Shown here in pieces: positions 56,121 to 64,000 of a DNA stretch of 64,000 nt. The notes beneath the pieces are model-generated. The model was not told where the DNA came from, ran no database searches, and worked only from the letters and a program-made list of their open reading frames with translations. This DNA is from Ralstonia sp. RRA (lineage in GTDB: Bacteria; Pseudomonadota; Gammaproteobacteria; Burkholderiales; Burkholderiaceae): assembly GCF_037023145.1 (NCBI RefSeq), contig NZ_CP146092.1, forward strand, positions 1,860,001-1,924,000, written 5' to 3'. Each line of letters opens with the position of its first letter. The stretch's first letter is position 1. The position numbers were made by a program, and so were the translations under genes.

Positions 56121-56134
56121 GTTGACATGTCAAC
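56121..56134. promoter_or_regulatory. TetR operator candidate 2
   Basis: GTTGACATGTCAAC, a perfect 14-base palindrome, 74 bases upstream of the TetR ATG. It overlaps a TTGACA hexamer, so it could also occlude a promoter. Confidence 0.45.
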
Positions 56135-56207
56135 CGGAGAAAACCTGGGGCAGTCAGCATGCGCTCAGCGCTGGACAGCGGTGTCAGCGCCGCTAGAATC
56201 CGCCTTC

Positions 56208-56885
56208 ATGTCCAAGCCGCACGAGGTGCGCATGCCCTCCCCGCTGATCGACGAACACGACGCACCCGTCGATGCCGAGCCCACCTCCACCGCCGCGCCG
56301 CGTGCGCAGCTCACGCCCAACGACTGGGTGCGCGCGGCCACCGATCTGCTCGTCACCAAGAGCGTCGACGCCGTGCGCGTAGACGTGCTCGCCAAACAAC
56401 TGGAAGTCACGCGCGGCAGCTTCTACTGGCACTTCAAGAACCGCGACGATCTGCTGCATCAGGTGCTGCAGGACTGGAGCGAACGCACGCGCGTCGGCCC
56501 CAAGCTCGAGCGACAGAACCCATCGGTACAGGGCCTGGTGCGTGATCTGCTGGCGCTGCCGTTTCGCGGTCGCAGCGCGCGCCGCACCGCTATGATCGAG
56601 TTCGCCATCCGCGCCTGGGCACGACGTGACCCGATGGCACAAGAGGCCGTCGAAACCGTCGACGAGCACCGCATGGACTACTACGTCCAGCACTTCCAGG
56701 CGATCGGCTTTGCGCGCAAGGATGCCAAGACACGCGCCTTCATGCTGTACGCCTACCAACTGTCCGAAGCCACGCTTTGGCACCAGGGCAGCAAGCCCGA
56801 CAAGGACGCGCGCCGCCGCTTCTTTGAAGACACACTGCTGGCCGGCGCGCCGCTTGCCGGTTCAAGCGACGCCACGCAGGAATAA
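56208..56885 (+). CDS. TetR-family transcriptional regulator
   Basis: A 225-residue regulator. The helix-turn-helix is [32 protein letters not shown] (about residues 55-85), preceded by a short disordered N terminus. The C-terminal ligand domain ends with an Ala/Ser-rich tail. It is divergent from a substrate-binding protein gene, so it probably represses that gene and itself through the dyads in between; the effector may be the transported substrate. The ATG at 56208 is used; the longer frame runs back across the operator region and is rejected. Confidence 0.87.
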   Translation: MSKPHEVRMPSPLIDEHDAPVDAEPTSTAAPRAQLTPNDWVRAATDLLVTKSVDAVRVDVLAKQLEVTRGSFYWHFKNRDDLLHQVLQDWSERTRVGPKLERQNPSVQGLVRDLLALPFRGRSARRTAMIEFAIRAWARRDPMAQEAVETVDEHRMDYYVQHFQAIGFARKDAKTRAFMLYAYQLSEATLWHQGSKPDKDARRRFFEDTLLAGAPLAGSSDATQE

Positions 56886-57294
56886 ACTTGTAATACTCCA
56901 CAATTTTGAAGCCGCATTTCACATAGAAGTGAATGTTGCGCTTCTCAAAGTACGGTGTATGCGTTTCCCACACCTTTGTTTCGGGATAGCGTTCTTCGAT
57001 GGCGAGCCAAGCTCTAAACCCAATGCCTTGACCACGGAATCTAGGCGAGATAAAGAAGAGCTCCAGCGCGTTGTGTTGAGTCCTCTCGTTCCGGAAGCGC
57101 TGCTTGGCGGGAATACGGTGGGCGTCAAGGTGACCATACGTAGTAGCCTGATTTTTTGCTTTCGAATCTACGCAACGCGTCGGTACAGTTCGTGGACTCG
57201 CCCGGCCCTCGAAGCTGCGCAGCAACCAAAGACAGCATGATGATCCGCCCCCATCCGCACCGGTCAGCACCTCGGTGAACTTGCTCGTCTTCAT
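56883..57294 (-). pseudogene. GNAT acetyltransferase remnant
   Basis: The minus strand encodes [21 protein letters not shown] and [20 protein letters not shown] followed by [15 protein letters not shown]. This is the acetyl-CoA loop and C-terminal half of a GCN5-type acetyltransferase. Upstream codons do not resemble the N-terminal half, and the frame runs without a stop into the TetR gene. Base composition is visibly more AT-rich than the neighbours. It is probably a decayed, possibly acquired, gene. Confidence 0.55.
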
Positions 57295-57500
57295 GGCATG
57301 TCTTCCATCTCAAATCGTGAAAGTCATGCCGGATTTTCTGCTTCTGAGCAGTACTTTCCTTAGTGTAGGGACATCGCCGTCGAGCCCCTGGGCTAGCTGC
57401 CGACCTGAGCAACCAGCTCTGGGGCGCTGCCTGCAATGGTGGTGGAAGCAGCTGCCAAAGGTGTCGAGTGCACCACGTAAGGGAAACGAAATCCTACGGC

Positions 57501-57527
57501 TCAAGACGTTTGGGTATCTGCCCGTTA
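57501..57527 (+). promoter_or_regulatory. Sigma-28 (FliA)-like promoter of the flagellin gene
   Basis: TCAAGACG, 11-base spacer, GCCCGTTA, about 90 bases before the flagellin ATG. The spacer length is exact, and the -10 resembles the GCCGTTAT before the chemotaxis receptor gene. The rest of 57295-57617 holds no gene I can see. Confidence 0.5.
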
Positions 57528-57617
57528 CCGAGGTTGCAACGCGCTGGATGCCGCAGGAGCCGAGGGCGGCATCGCGCATTGCGCCCCCATCACCGGCAAT
57601 GCACGTCAGGAGTTTTC

Positions 57618-58439
57618 ATGTCACTAAGCCTCAATACCAACATCTCGTCCCTGCAAACGCAGCAAGCTCTGTCGCAATCGCAGTCTGCTCTGCAGACCTC
57701 GCTGCAACGTCTGTCGACCGGCCTGCGTGTGAACAGCGCCAAGGACGATGCCGCCGCTTACGCTGTGGCCTCCAGCCTGACCACCACGCTGAACTCGCAA
57801 ACGCAAGGTATCCAGAACTCCAACCAGGCGATGTCGTATCTGCAAACGGCCGACTCGTACCTGAGCCAGGTTGAAAGCAACCTGCAGCGTATGAATCAGC
57901 TGGCTGTGGAAGCCAACAACGGCGGTCTGTCGACCACCGACCAGGCCAACCTGGACAAGGAATACCAGAAGCTGGCCACCGCCAACAAGAGCATCCAGAC
58001 CAACGCGAACTACAACGGCAACAAGCTGTTCGACGGTTCGGTTACGTCCACGACGTTCCAGTACGGCCAGAATGCGGCGACCGATGTGACCACGGTCTCC
58101 AACGCCAACCTGTCGACCTTCGGCACGCTGTCTGGTACGAGCGTGACCAGCGCCGCCAACGCCACGGCAGCCCAAGCCTCCATCGCCACCGACCTGACCA
58201 ACCTGAAGGCAGCTCGCGCCAGCCTGGGTGCTCAGCAAAGTGGTCTGACCTCGACCATCAACACGCTGACGTCGAACAACACTGCGCTGTCGGCTGCCAA
58301 GTCGTCCTTGATCGATACGGACTATGCGGCGGAAACGTCGAACATGACGCGTCAGAACATCCTGCAGCAAGCGGGTACGGCCATGCTGGCGCAAGCCAAC
58401 TCGGCACCGAACAGCATCCTGAACCTGCTCAAGGGCTGA
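57618..58439 (+). CDS. fliC: Flagellin
   Basis: A 273-residue flagellin. The N-terminal D0/D1 (SLNTNISSLQTQQALSQSQ, LSTGLRVNSAKDDAA) and C-terminal D1/D0 (DYAAETSNMTRQNILQQAGTAMLAQAN ... ILNLLKG) are fully conserved. The variable central part is only some 60 residues, so domains D2/D3 are reduced. CAGGAG seven bases before the ATG sets the start. No other flagellar structural gene flanks it; a chemotaxis receptor lies 5 kb away. Either the flagellin sits apart from the flagellar cluster or it is an extra copy. Confidence 0.93.
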   Translation: MSLSLNTNISSLQTQQALSQSQSALQTSLQRLSTGLRVNSAKDDAAAYAVASSLTTTLNSQTQGIQNSNQAMSYLQTADSYLSQVESNLQRMNQLAVEANNGGLSTTDQANLDKEYQKLATANKSIQTNANYNGNKLFDGSVTSTTFQYGQNAATDVTTVSNANLSTFGTLSGTSVTSAANATAAQASIATDLTNLKAARASLGAQQSGLTSTINTLTSNNTALSAAKSSLIDTDYAAETSNMTRQNILQQAGTAMLAQANSAPNSILNLLKG

Positions 58440-58465
58440 ACGGCACAACCCGACAAGACGGCTCG

Positions 58466-58504
58466 GGCCGGCTCTCCATGGGGATGGGGGCCGGCCTTTT
58501 TTTT
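58466..58504 (+). terminator. Terminator of the flagellin gene
   Basis: GGCCGGC (58466-58472) pairs with GCCGGCC (58490-58496), followed by eight T residues. Confidence 0.9.
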
Positions 58505-58945
58505 GCTTTGTGTAGGTACAGCGCTCTGTAGATCGGGCATGCCCGGCGTAAGCGGGTCCAGGCGCAGGCCATTGACCTGCACCAGGTCGAAATGATGTGG
58601 TTCTTTTATCCTTTAAACTCAAAGTTTCGACATCAGAATCTCACAATAATCGTAAGAAATTTTTTTTAAAATCAGGCTCATTAAATTGTTCGCAAGGGAA
58701 AAGCAACACCTGCACCATTTCCTGACCTAAAACCCCTTGAAAGACCTGCTTCGCGTCTGTCCTAAACTACAGGCCACACGTTTCAACCAAGGAATGCCGC
58801 GAATGCTGCACTTCTCGATAAGCGAAACGATTTTGCAGTGCAAAAACGGCTTGCCCGCATGCCGCACCGCAGCCATTTGACAAGAAAAGAGGGCTGTCTG
58901 GAAAATCGTGCTGCATCGCGCGCATTCCCAATCGGATGCATAGCA
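58505..58945. other. Intergenic region, AT-rich centre
   Basis: About 440 bases between the flagellin terminator and the MFS start. It holds a CGGGCATGCCCG palindrome (near 58537-58548), a GACCTG/CAGGTC hairpin (near 58574-58588) and an AT-rich stretch (58610-58690). No gene is seen; part is presumably the MFS promoter. Confidence 0.45.
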
Positions 58946-60391
58946 ATGCCCGATTCGCCAGCCCTCCATACCTCTGATCTACCCAGCCGTCTAGACCGCC
59001 TGCCGTGGAGCCGATTCCATACGCGCGTGGTCGTGGCGCTCGGCATCACGTGGCTGCTCGACGGGCTGGAGGTCACACTGGCCGGTGCCGTGGCCGGTGC
59101 GCTCAAGCAAAGCCCAGCGCTGCAACTGACCAACGCACAGGTGGGCATGGCAAGCAGTGCTTATCTGGTTGGCGCGGTGCTGGGTGCGCTGCTGTTCGGC
59201 TGGCTGACCGATCGACTTGGGCGGCGCAAGCTGTTCTTCATCACGCTCGGTGTCTATATCTCGGCCACTGCTGCGACGGCGTTCTCGTGGAGCTTCGCCA
59301 GCCTCGTCGTCTTTCGCTTGCTCACAGGCGCGGGGATCGGCGGGGAATACGCGGCCATCAACTCGACGATTCAGGAACTGACACCGGCACGCGTGCGCGG
59401 CTGGACGGACCTCGCCATCAACGGCACGTTCTGGGTGGGCGCGGCATTGGGCGCAGGGGCATCGCTGTGGCTGCTGGCCCCGGCGCACCTGCCCATCGAC
59501 ACAGGCTGGCGGCTGTGCTTCTTCATCGGGGCGGTGCTGGGGTTGGTCATCCTGGTCATGCGCTTCTGGATTCCTGAGAGCCCACGCTGGCTGCTCACAC
59601 GCAGCCGGCACGATGAGGCACAGGCGATCGTCGATCGCATCGAGCGTGAGGTGGCCGCGCGTGGCCACCGCTTTGACAATGCGCCGCTCCCCGCACTGCG
59701 CCTGCGCAATCGCAGCCATCCCGGCCTGCTGGAAGTCGCGCGCGTGCTGCTCGTACAGCACCGCCGGCGCGCGCTGGTCGGCCTCGCGCTGATGGCCGCG
59801 CAGGCCTTCTTCTACAACGCGATCTTCTTCACCTATGCGCTGGTGCTGACCGATTTCTACGACGTGCCCGCCACGAAGGTCGGCACGTACCTGCTGCCAT
59901 TTGCGCTGGGCAACTTTCTCGGGCCGCTACTGCTTGGCCGATTGTTCGATGTGCTGGGCCGGCGCACGATGATCGCCGCCACCTACGCGATCAGTGGTGT
60001 GCTGTTGCTCGCCAGCGGTGCGCTGTTCAACGCTGGTGCGCTCGACAGCACCACGCAGACGCTCGCATGGACGGTGGTGTTCTTCTTTGCATCGGCGGCC
60101 GCCAGCTCGGCCTACCTGACGGTGAGCGAGACCTTTCCGTTGGAAGTGCGAGCGCTAGCCATTGCGCTGTTCTATGCCGTGGGCACAGGGCTGGGCGGTG
60201 TCGCAGGCCCCGCGCTGTTCGGTTGGCTGATCGATACGCACGCGCGCAGCGCGGTCTTTGCCGGCTACGCTTTCGGTGCGGTGCTCATGCTTCTGGCCGC
60301 TGCCGTACAGGCACGTTGGGGGACTGCCGCCGAGCGCAAACCGCTGGAACAGGTTGCCGCGCCGCTGTCTGCGGATGACGGTGTCGCTTGA
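58946..60391 (+). CDS. MFS transporter (metabolite:proton symporter type)
   Basis: A 481-residue, 12-helix permease. The helix 2-3 signature GWLTDRLGRRKLFF and its repeat in the second half GRLFDVLGRRTMI are present, as is RLLTGAGIGGEYAAINSTIQELTPARVRG, typical of sugar-porter and metabolite:H+ symporter groups (NiaP, aromatic-acid or organic-acid carriers). The helix 1 segment LDGLEVTLAGAVAG has acidic residues likely involved in proton coupling. The substrate is unknown. The ATG at 58946 has only a weak ribosome site. Confidence 0.88.
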   Translation: MPDSPALHTSDLPSRLDRLPWSRFHTRVVVALGITWLLDGLEVTLAGAVAGALKQSPALQLTNAQVGMASSAYLVGAVLGALLFGWLTDRLGRRKLFFITLGVYISATAATAFSWSFASLVVFRLLTGAGIGGEYAAINSTIQELTPARVRGWTDLAINGTFWVGAALGAGASLWLLAPAHLPIDTGWRLCFFIGAVLGLVILVMRFWIPESPRWLLTRSRHDEAQAIVDRIEREVAARGHRFDNAPLPALRLRNRSHPGLLEVARVLLVQHRRRALVGLALMAAQAFFYNAIFFTYALVLTDFYDVPATKVGTYLLPFALGNFLGPLLLGRLFDVLGRRTMIAATYAISGVLLLASGALFNAGALDSTTQTLAWTVVFFFASAAASSAYLTVSETFPLEVRALAIALFYAVGTGLGGVAGPALFGWLIDTHARSAVFAGYAFGAVLMLLAAAVQARWGTAAERKPLEQVAAPLSADDGVA

Positions 60392-60475
60392 TCTACGCCA
60401 ATTTCACGCCACGCGTGCCCCCGCCTGTGGCAGATATACTGCGCGCTGCCCTTTCCTGTTTTGCCGGAGACATCC

Positions 60476-60910
60476 ATGCCTGACGCGACGTACAACGACC
60501 AGAACATCTTCGCCAAGATCCTGCGCGGCGAGCTGCCCTGCATCAAGGTGTATGAAGACGACCACACCATCGCTTTCATGGACATCATGCCGCAGGCCGA
60601 CGGCCATGTTCTGGTGCTGCCCAAGGAAGGCGCGGCGGAGCTGTTCGACCTGTCGGATGAGGCCGCCTCGGCCGCCATCCGTACCACGCGCAAGCTGGCC
60701 CGCGCCGTACGCACGGCCTTCACGCCGCCGGGCATTGCCATCTTCCAGCTCAATGGCAGCGCTGCCGGCCAGACCGTGCCGCACGTGCACTTCCACGTAC
60801 TGCCGCGCTACAGCGATACGCCGCTGCAACCGCACGCCCGCGTGCAGGCGGATTCGGACAAGCTCAAGGCGCACGCTGAAAAGATCATCGCGGCACTGCA
60901 AGCCGAGTAA
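60476..60910 (+). CDS. HIT-family nucleotide hydrolase
   Basis: A 144-residue protein with the histidine-triad motif HVHFHVLPR (residues 98-106) and the N-terminal FAKILRGELPCIKVYED signature. HINT-like enzymes hydrolyse AMP conjugates with amines or lysine. CCGGAG seven bases before the ATG; a TTG five codons earlier is not preferred. It stands alone downstream of the MFS gene and ends nine bases before the convergent RND pump gene. Confidence 0.92.
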   Translation: MPDATYNDQNIFAKILRGELPCIKVYEDDHTIAFMDIMPQADGHVLVLPKEGAAELFDLSDEAASAAIRTTRKLARAVRTAFTPPGIAIFQLNGSAAGQTVPHVHFHVLPRYSDTPLQPHARVQADSDKLKAHAEKIIAALQAE

Positions 60911-60919
60911 GTTCTCCTG

Positions 60920-63900
60920 CTACGGCGCAGCGGATGGCAGTGCCGCATCCTCCTGCGCCATTGCGCCGTCCCGCTCGTCATCACGTCGATACGCCAGCCG
61001 GTACAACACCGGCAGCACCAGCAGCGTCAGCGCCGTCGACGACAGGATCCCACCGATCACCACGGTTGCCAGCGGACGCTGCACCTCCGCACCTGTGCCG
61101 GTCGCCAGCGCCATCGGTACGAAACCGAGCGACGCCACCAGCGCCGTCATCAGCACCGGGCGCAAGCGCGTCAGCGCCCCTTCCCGCACGGCCTCATCGA
61201 CGGACTGTCCGCCCTCACGCAGGCTGCGGATAAAGCTCAGCATCACCAACCCGTTCAGCACCGCCACGCCCGACAGCGCGATAAAGCCCACCGCTGCAGA
61301 GATCGACAGCGGAATGCCCCGCAACGCCAGTGCCAGGATGCCGCCCGACAGTGCAAACGGAATGCCGGAGAACACCAGCAAACCATCCTTCAGGTTGCCG
61401 AACATCATGAACAGCAGCGTCAGCACCATCGCCAACGCCAACGGCACCACGATCTGCAGGCGCTCGGTGGCCGATTGCAACTGCTCGAACTGACCGCCCC
61501 ATGCCATCCAGTAGCCCGTCGGCAGGTGCACTTGTGCATCGAGCACGGCCTGCGCCTCCTCCACGAACGAAGCGATGTCGCGCCCGCGCACATTGGCGCT
61601 GACGACAATGCGCCGCTTGCCATCTTCGCGGCTGACCTGGTTGGGGCCGGTGACCTCGTTGAGCGTTGCCACATCGGAGAGCGGCACGTAACCCTGCCCG
61701 TTGGGCAGCGCGAGCGGCAGACGGCCGAGCGCGGCGGGGTCACTGCGCAAGGTTTCCGGCAGACGCACCACGATGCCGAAACGGCGATCGCCCTGGAACA
61801 CCGTGCCGGCATCCTTGCCGCCAATGGCCGCCGACACCGTGCCCTGAATCACGCCGATGGACAACCCATAGCGCGCCGCCTTGTCGCGGTCGATGTCGAC
61901 GTTGAGAAATGGCAGGCCCCCTGTCTGCTCGATCTTCACCTCAGTGGCGCCGGCGAGCTTGCCGAGTTGCGCCGCCACGATCCTTGCCTGCGCTTCGAGC
62001 ACGGTCATGTCGTCGCCGAACAGCTTGACGGCTACGTCGCTGCGCACGCCAGAGATCAGCTCGTTGAAGCGCAGCTGGATCGGCTGTGAGAGCTCGTACG
62101 CGTTACCGGGCAGTGCTTCGACCGTGGTGCGAATGTCGGCGAGCAGTTGATCGCGGTTGCGGCGTTTGCCGTCGGAGCCGGTGGGCCAGTCCTTCTCCGG
62201 TTTGAGCATGATGTAGCCGTCGGAGATGCTGGGCGGCATCACGTCGGTTGCCACCTCGGCCGTACCGGTGCGGGCGAACACGCGTTCAATCTCGGGGAAT
62301 TTCGCCTTGAGCGTGCGCTCGATCTGCATCTGCATCTCCAGCGATTGCGCCAGACCCGTACCGGGCACGCGCATCGCCTGGATGGAGAAATCACCTTCGT
62401 TCAGGTTGGGCACGAACTCTGCGCCGAGGCGCGTGGCGGCGACCAACGAGACCGTCACTGCGACAGCGGCAAAGGTCAGCACCACAGCCGGTGCGGCCAG
62501 CACGCGTTCAAGCAGCGGGGCGTACACGCGGCGCGCCCAGCCCATCAGGCGGTTCTCCTTCTCTGCCACACGAGCACCAATGAACAGCGCCACCGCCGCC
62601 GGCACAAACGTGATGGAGAGGATCATGGCCGCAGCCAACGCCAACACCACGGTGATGGCCATCGGGTGGAACATCTTGCCTTCCACACCTGAGAGCGCAA
62701 AGATCGGCAGGTACACGACCATGATGATGAGCTGGCCGTACAGCAGCGGGCGACGTGCCTCGCGGGCAGCTTCAAACACTTCTTCAAAGCGCTCGGCGCG
62801 TGTGAGTGGTCGGCCGCGCGCTTCCTGCGCATGCGCCAGGCGCCGCACGCAGTTCTCGACGATCACCACCGCACCGTCGACGATGATGCCGAAGTCCAGC
62901 GCACCCAGACTCATCAGGTTGGCGCTGACCTTGGCCGACACCATGCCGCTGAAGGTCATCAGCATCGACAGCGGGATCACCAGCGCAGTGAGCACCGCTG
63001 CGCGCAAGTTGCCGAGGAAGAGGAACAGGACAGCCATGACCAGGATGGCGCCTTCCAGCAGGTTCTTCTTGACCGTGGCGATGGCCTTGTCGACGAGCAC
63101 TGTGCGGTCATACACGGATTCCACGCGAATACCCGCCGGCAGCGTCTTGCGGATCTCCTGCACGCGCTTGTCCACCACCTGCGACACCGTGCGGCTGTTT
63201 TCGCCCATCAGCAAGAATGCAGTGCCGAGTACGACTTCGCGCCCGTTGCTGGTGGCTGCGCCCGTGCGCAACTCACTGCCGCTCTCGATGGTGGCTACAT
63301 CACGCAGGCGCACAGGTGTGCCGTTGGGGCTCGCCAGCACGACGTTGCCGATGTCGGCCGCCTCGCGCAGCTGGCCCGGCGCACGCACGAGGTATTGCTC
63401 GCCCTTGCGCTCGATGTAGCCGGCGCCGACGTTGGCGTTGTTGCGATCGAGCGCCGCCACCACGTCAGCCAGCGTGAGCTTGTACGAGGCCAGGCGCTCC
63501 GGGCTGGTTGCTACCAGAAATTCCTTGGCAAACCCGCCGATGGTGTTCACTTCCGTCACGCCCGGCACATTGCGGATCTGTGGGCGGATCACCCAGTCCT
63601 GCAGCTCGCGCAGGTCGGCCGGCGTGTAGGCGGTGCCGTCCGGCTTGCGCGCGTTGGCATCGGCCTCGACGGTCCAGAGATAGATTTCGCCCAGCCCCGT
63701 GGAAACCGGGCCCATGCTCGGCGCCATACCGGCTGGCAGTTGCTCCTTGGCAGCCTGCAGGCGTTCGCTCACCAGCTGGCGGGCGAAATAGATGTCAGTC
63801 CCTTCCTTGAAGATCACCGTCACCTGCGACAGGCCGTAGCGTGACAGCGAGCGCGTCTGCTCCAGCTTCGGCAGCCCGGCCATGGCCGTTTCCAGCGGGT

Positions 63901-64000
63901 AGGTGACGCGCTGCTCGGTTTCCAGCGGTGAATAGCCCGGTGCCGGTGTGTTGATCTGCACCTGCACATTGGTGATGTCGGGCACCGCATCGATGGACAG
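60920..64000 (-). CDS. Second heavy-metal efflux RND transporter (CzcA family), 5' end outside the window
   Basis: About 1027 residues of a CzcA-family pump; the frame is still open at the window edge (LSIDAVPDITNVQVQI), where roughly 30 N-terminal residues are missing. The helix 4 motif is DFGIIVDGAVVIVEN, the classical CzcA/ZneA pattern for divalent cations such as Zn, Co, Cd. This contrasts with the AIGLMVDGS motif of the first pump. It has no long His-rich loop. Channel and adaptor genes are expected beyond position 64000. Confidence 0.92.
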   Translation of the reverse strand: MSIDAVPDITNVQVQINTPAPGYSPLETEQRVTYPLETAMAGLPKLEQTRSLSRYGLSQVTVIFKEGTDIYFARQLVSERLQAAKEQLPAGMAPSMGPVSTGLGEIYLWTVEADANARKPDGTAYTPADLRELQDWVIRPQIRNVPGVTEVNTIGGFAKEFLVATSPERLASYKLTLADVVAALDRNNANVGAGYIERKGEQYLVRAPGQLREAADIGNVVLASPNGTPVRLRDVATIESGSELRTGAATSNGREVVLGTAFLLMGENSRTVSQVVDKRVQEIRKTLPAGIRVESVYDRTVLVDKAIATVKKNLLEGAILVMAVLFLFLGNLRAAVLTALVIPLSMLMTFSGMVSAKVSANLMSLGALDFGIIVDGAVVIVENCVRRLAHAQEARGRPLTRAERFEEVFEAAREARRPLLYGQLIIMVVYLPIFALSGVEGKMFHPMAITVVLALAAAMILSITFVPAAVALFIGARVAEKENRLMGWARRVYAPLLERVLAAPAVVLTFAAVAVTVSLVAATRLGAEFVPNLNEGDFSIQAMRVPGTGLAQSLEMQMQIERTLKAKFPEIERVFARTGTAEVATDVMPPSISDGYIMLKPEKDWPTGSDGKRRNRDQLLADIRTTVEALPGNAYELSQPIQLRFNELISGVRSDVAVKLFGDDMTVLEAQARIVAAQLGKLAGATEVKIEQTGGLPFLNVDIDRDKAARYGLSIGVIQGTVSAAIGGKDAGTVFQGDRRFGIVVRLPETLRSDPAALGRLPLALPNGQGYVPLSDVATLNEVTGPNQVSREDGKRRIVVSANVRGRDIASFVEEAQAVLDAQVHLPTGYWMAWGGQFEQLQSATERLQIVVPLALAMVLTLLFMMFGNLKDGLLVFSGIPFALSGGILALALRGIPLSISAAVGFIALSGVAVLNGLVMLSFIRSLREGGQSVDEAVREGALTRLRPVLMTALVASLGFVPMALATGTGAEVQRPLATVVIGGILSSTALTLLVLPVLYRLAYRRDDERDGAMAQEDAALPSAAP

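Noticed and set aside
55979..56128. N-terminal extension of the binding protein
   Set aside because: A proper signal peptide and ribosome site start at 55978; the extension lies in the divergent promoter region.

Overview
The window is GC-rich, densely packed DNA from a betaproteobacterium. Gene content and protein style point to the Ralstonia/Cupriavidus group, most likely a Ralstonia of the pickettii/insidiosa/mannitolilytica type. That is an inference from the fimbrial, heavy-metal RND, NfrAB and flagellar genes; there is no rRNA here to confirm it. I saw no tRNA, rRNA, CRISPR array or complete insertion sequence.

Left end (1-2350): the 3' part of a trimeric autotransporter adhesin that is frameshifted at its last residues, then a small phage-derived patch on the minus strand. 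The patch looks like a c4-type antisense RNA with its target, leader peptide and a small coupled gene. From 2352 to 10550 lies a minus-strand chaperone-usher fimbrial cluster with three chaperones, two near-identical pilins, an usher and a two-domain adhesin. Just upstream is a FixJ/TtrR-like two-component pair (10665-12759) whose kinase is frameshifted.

Middle (13075-36700): a LysR regulator, a secreted isochorismatase-fold hydrolase, a TonB-dependent receptor, a PAS-PAS-GGDEF protein and a lipoprotein M1 aminopeptidase. Next is a CzcCBA-type metal efflux operon ending in a PII-like gene (21560-28262). HxlR/SMR/flavodoxin-fold genes follow, then an Rrf2 regulator with its oxidoreductase and two matching operators, a QseBC-like system, mntH with a palindromic element forming its stop codon, and a membrane GGDEF protein.

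Zinc-sparing operon (36721-40375): a COG0523 GTPase, gamma-carbonic anhydrase, dihydroorotase and HisI paralogues follow two palindromic boxes that are probably Zur sites. The HisI and dihydroorotase copies each lack one canonical zinc ligand.

Glycan locus (41650-50116): NfrB (a glycosyltransferase with a c-di-GMP-type MshEN domain), NfrA, the UDP-GlcNAc 2-epimerase WecB, a small anchored protein, a DUF2334 deacetylase-like protein and a glycosidase-like protein. Together they look like a self-contained N4-receptor-type exopolysaccharide pathway. A run of perfect hairpins lies between it and a chemotaxis receptor.

Right end (52788-64000): a glycine-zipper lipoprotein, a 2-hydroxyacid dehydrogenase, a solitary branched-chain-type binding protein divergent from a TetR regulator, an acetyltransferase remnant, an isolated flagellin with a sigma-28-like promoter, an MFS transporter, a HIT protein, and a second CzcA-type RND pump that runs off the window.
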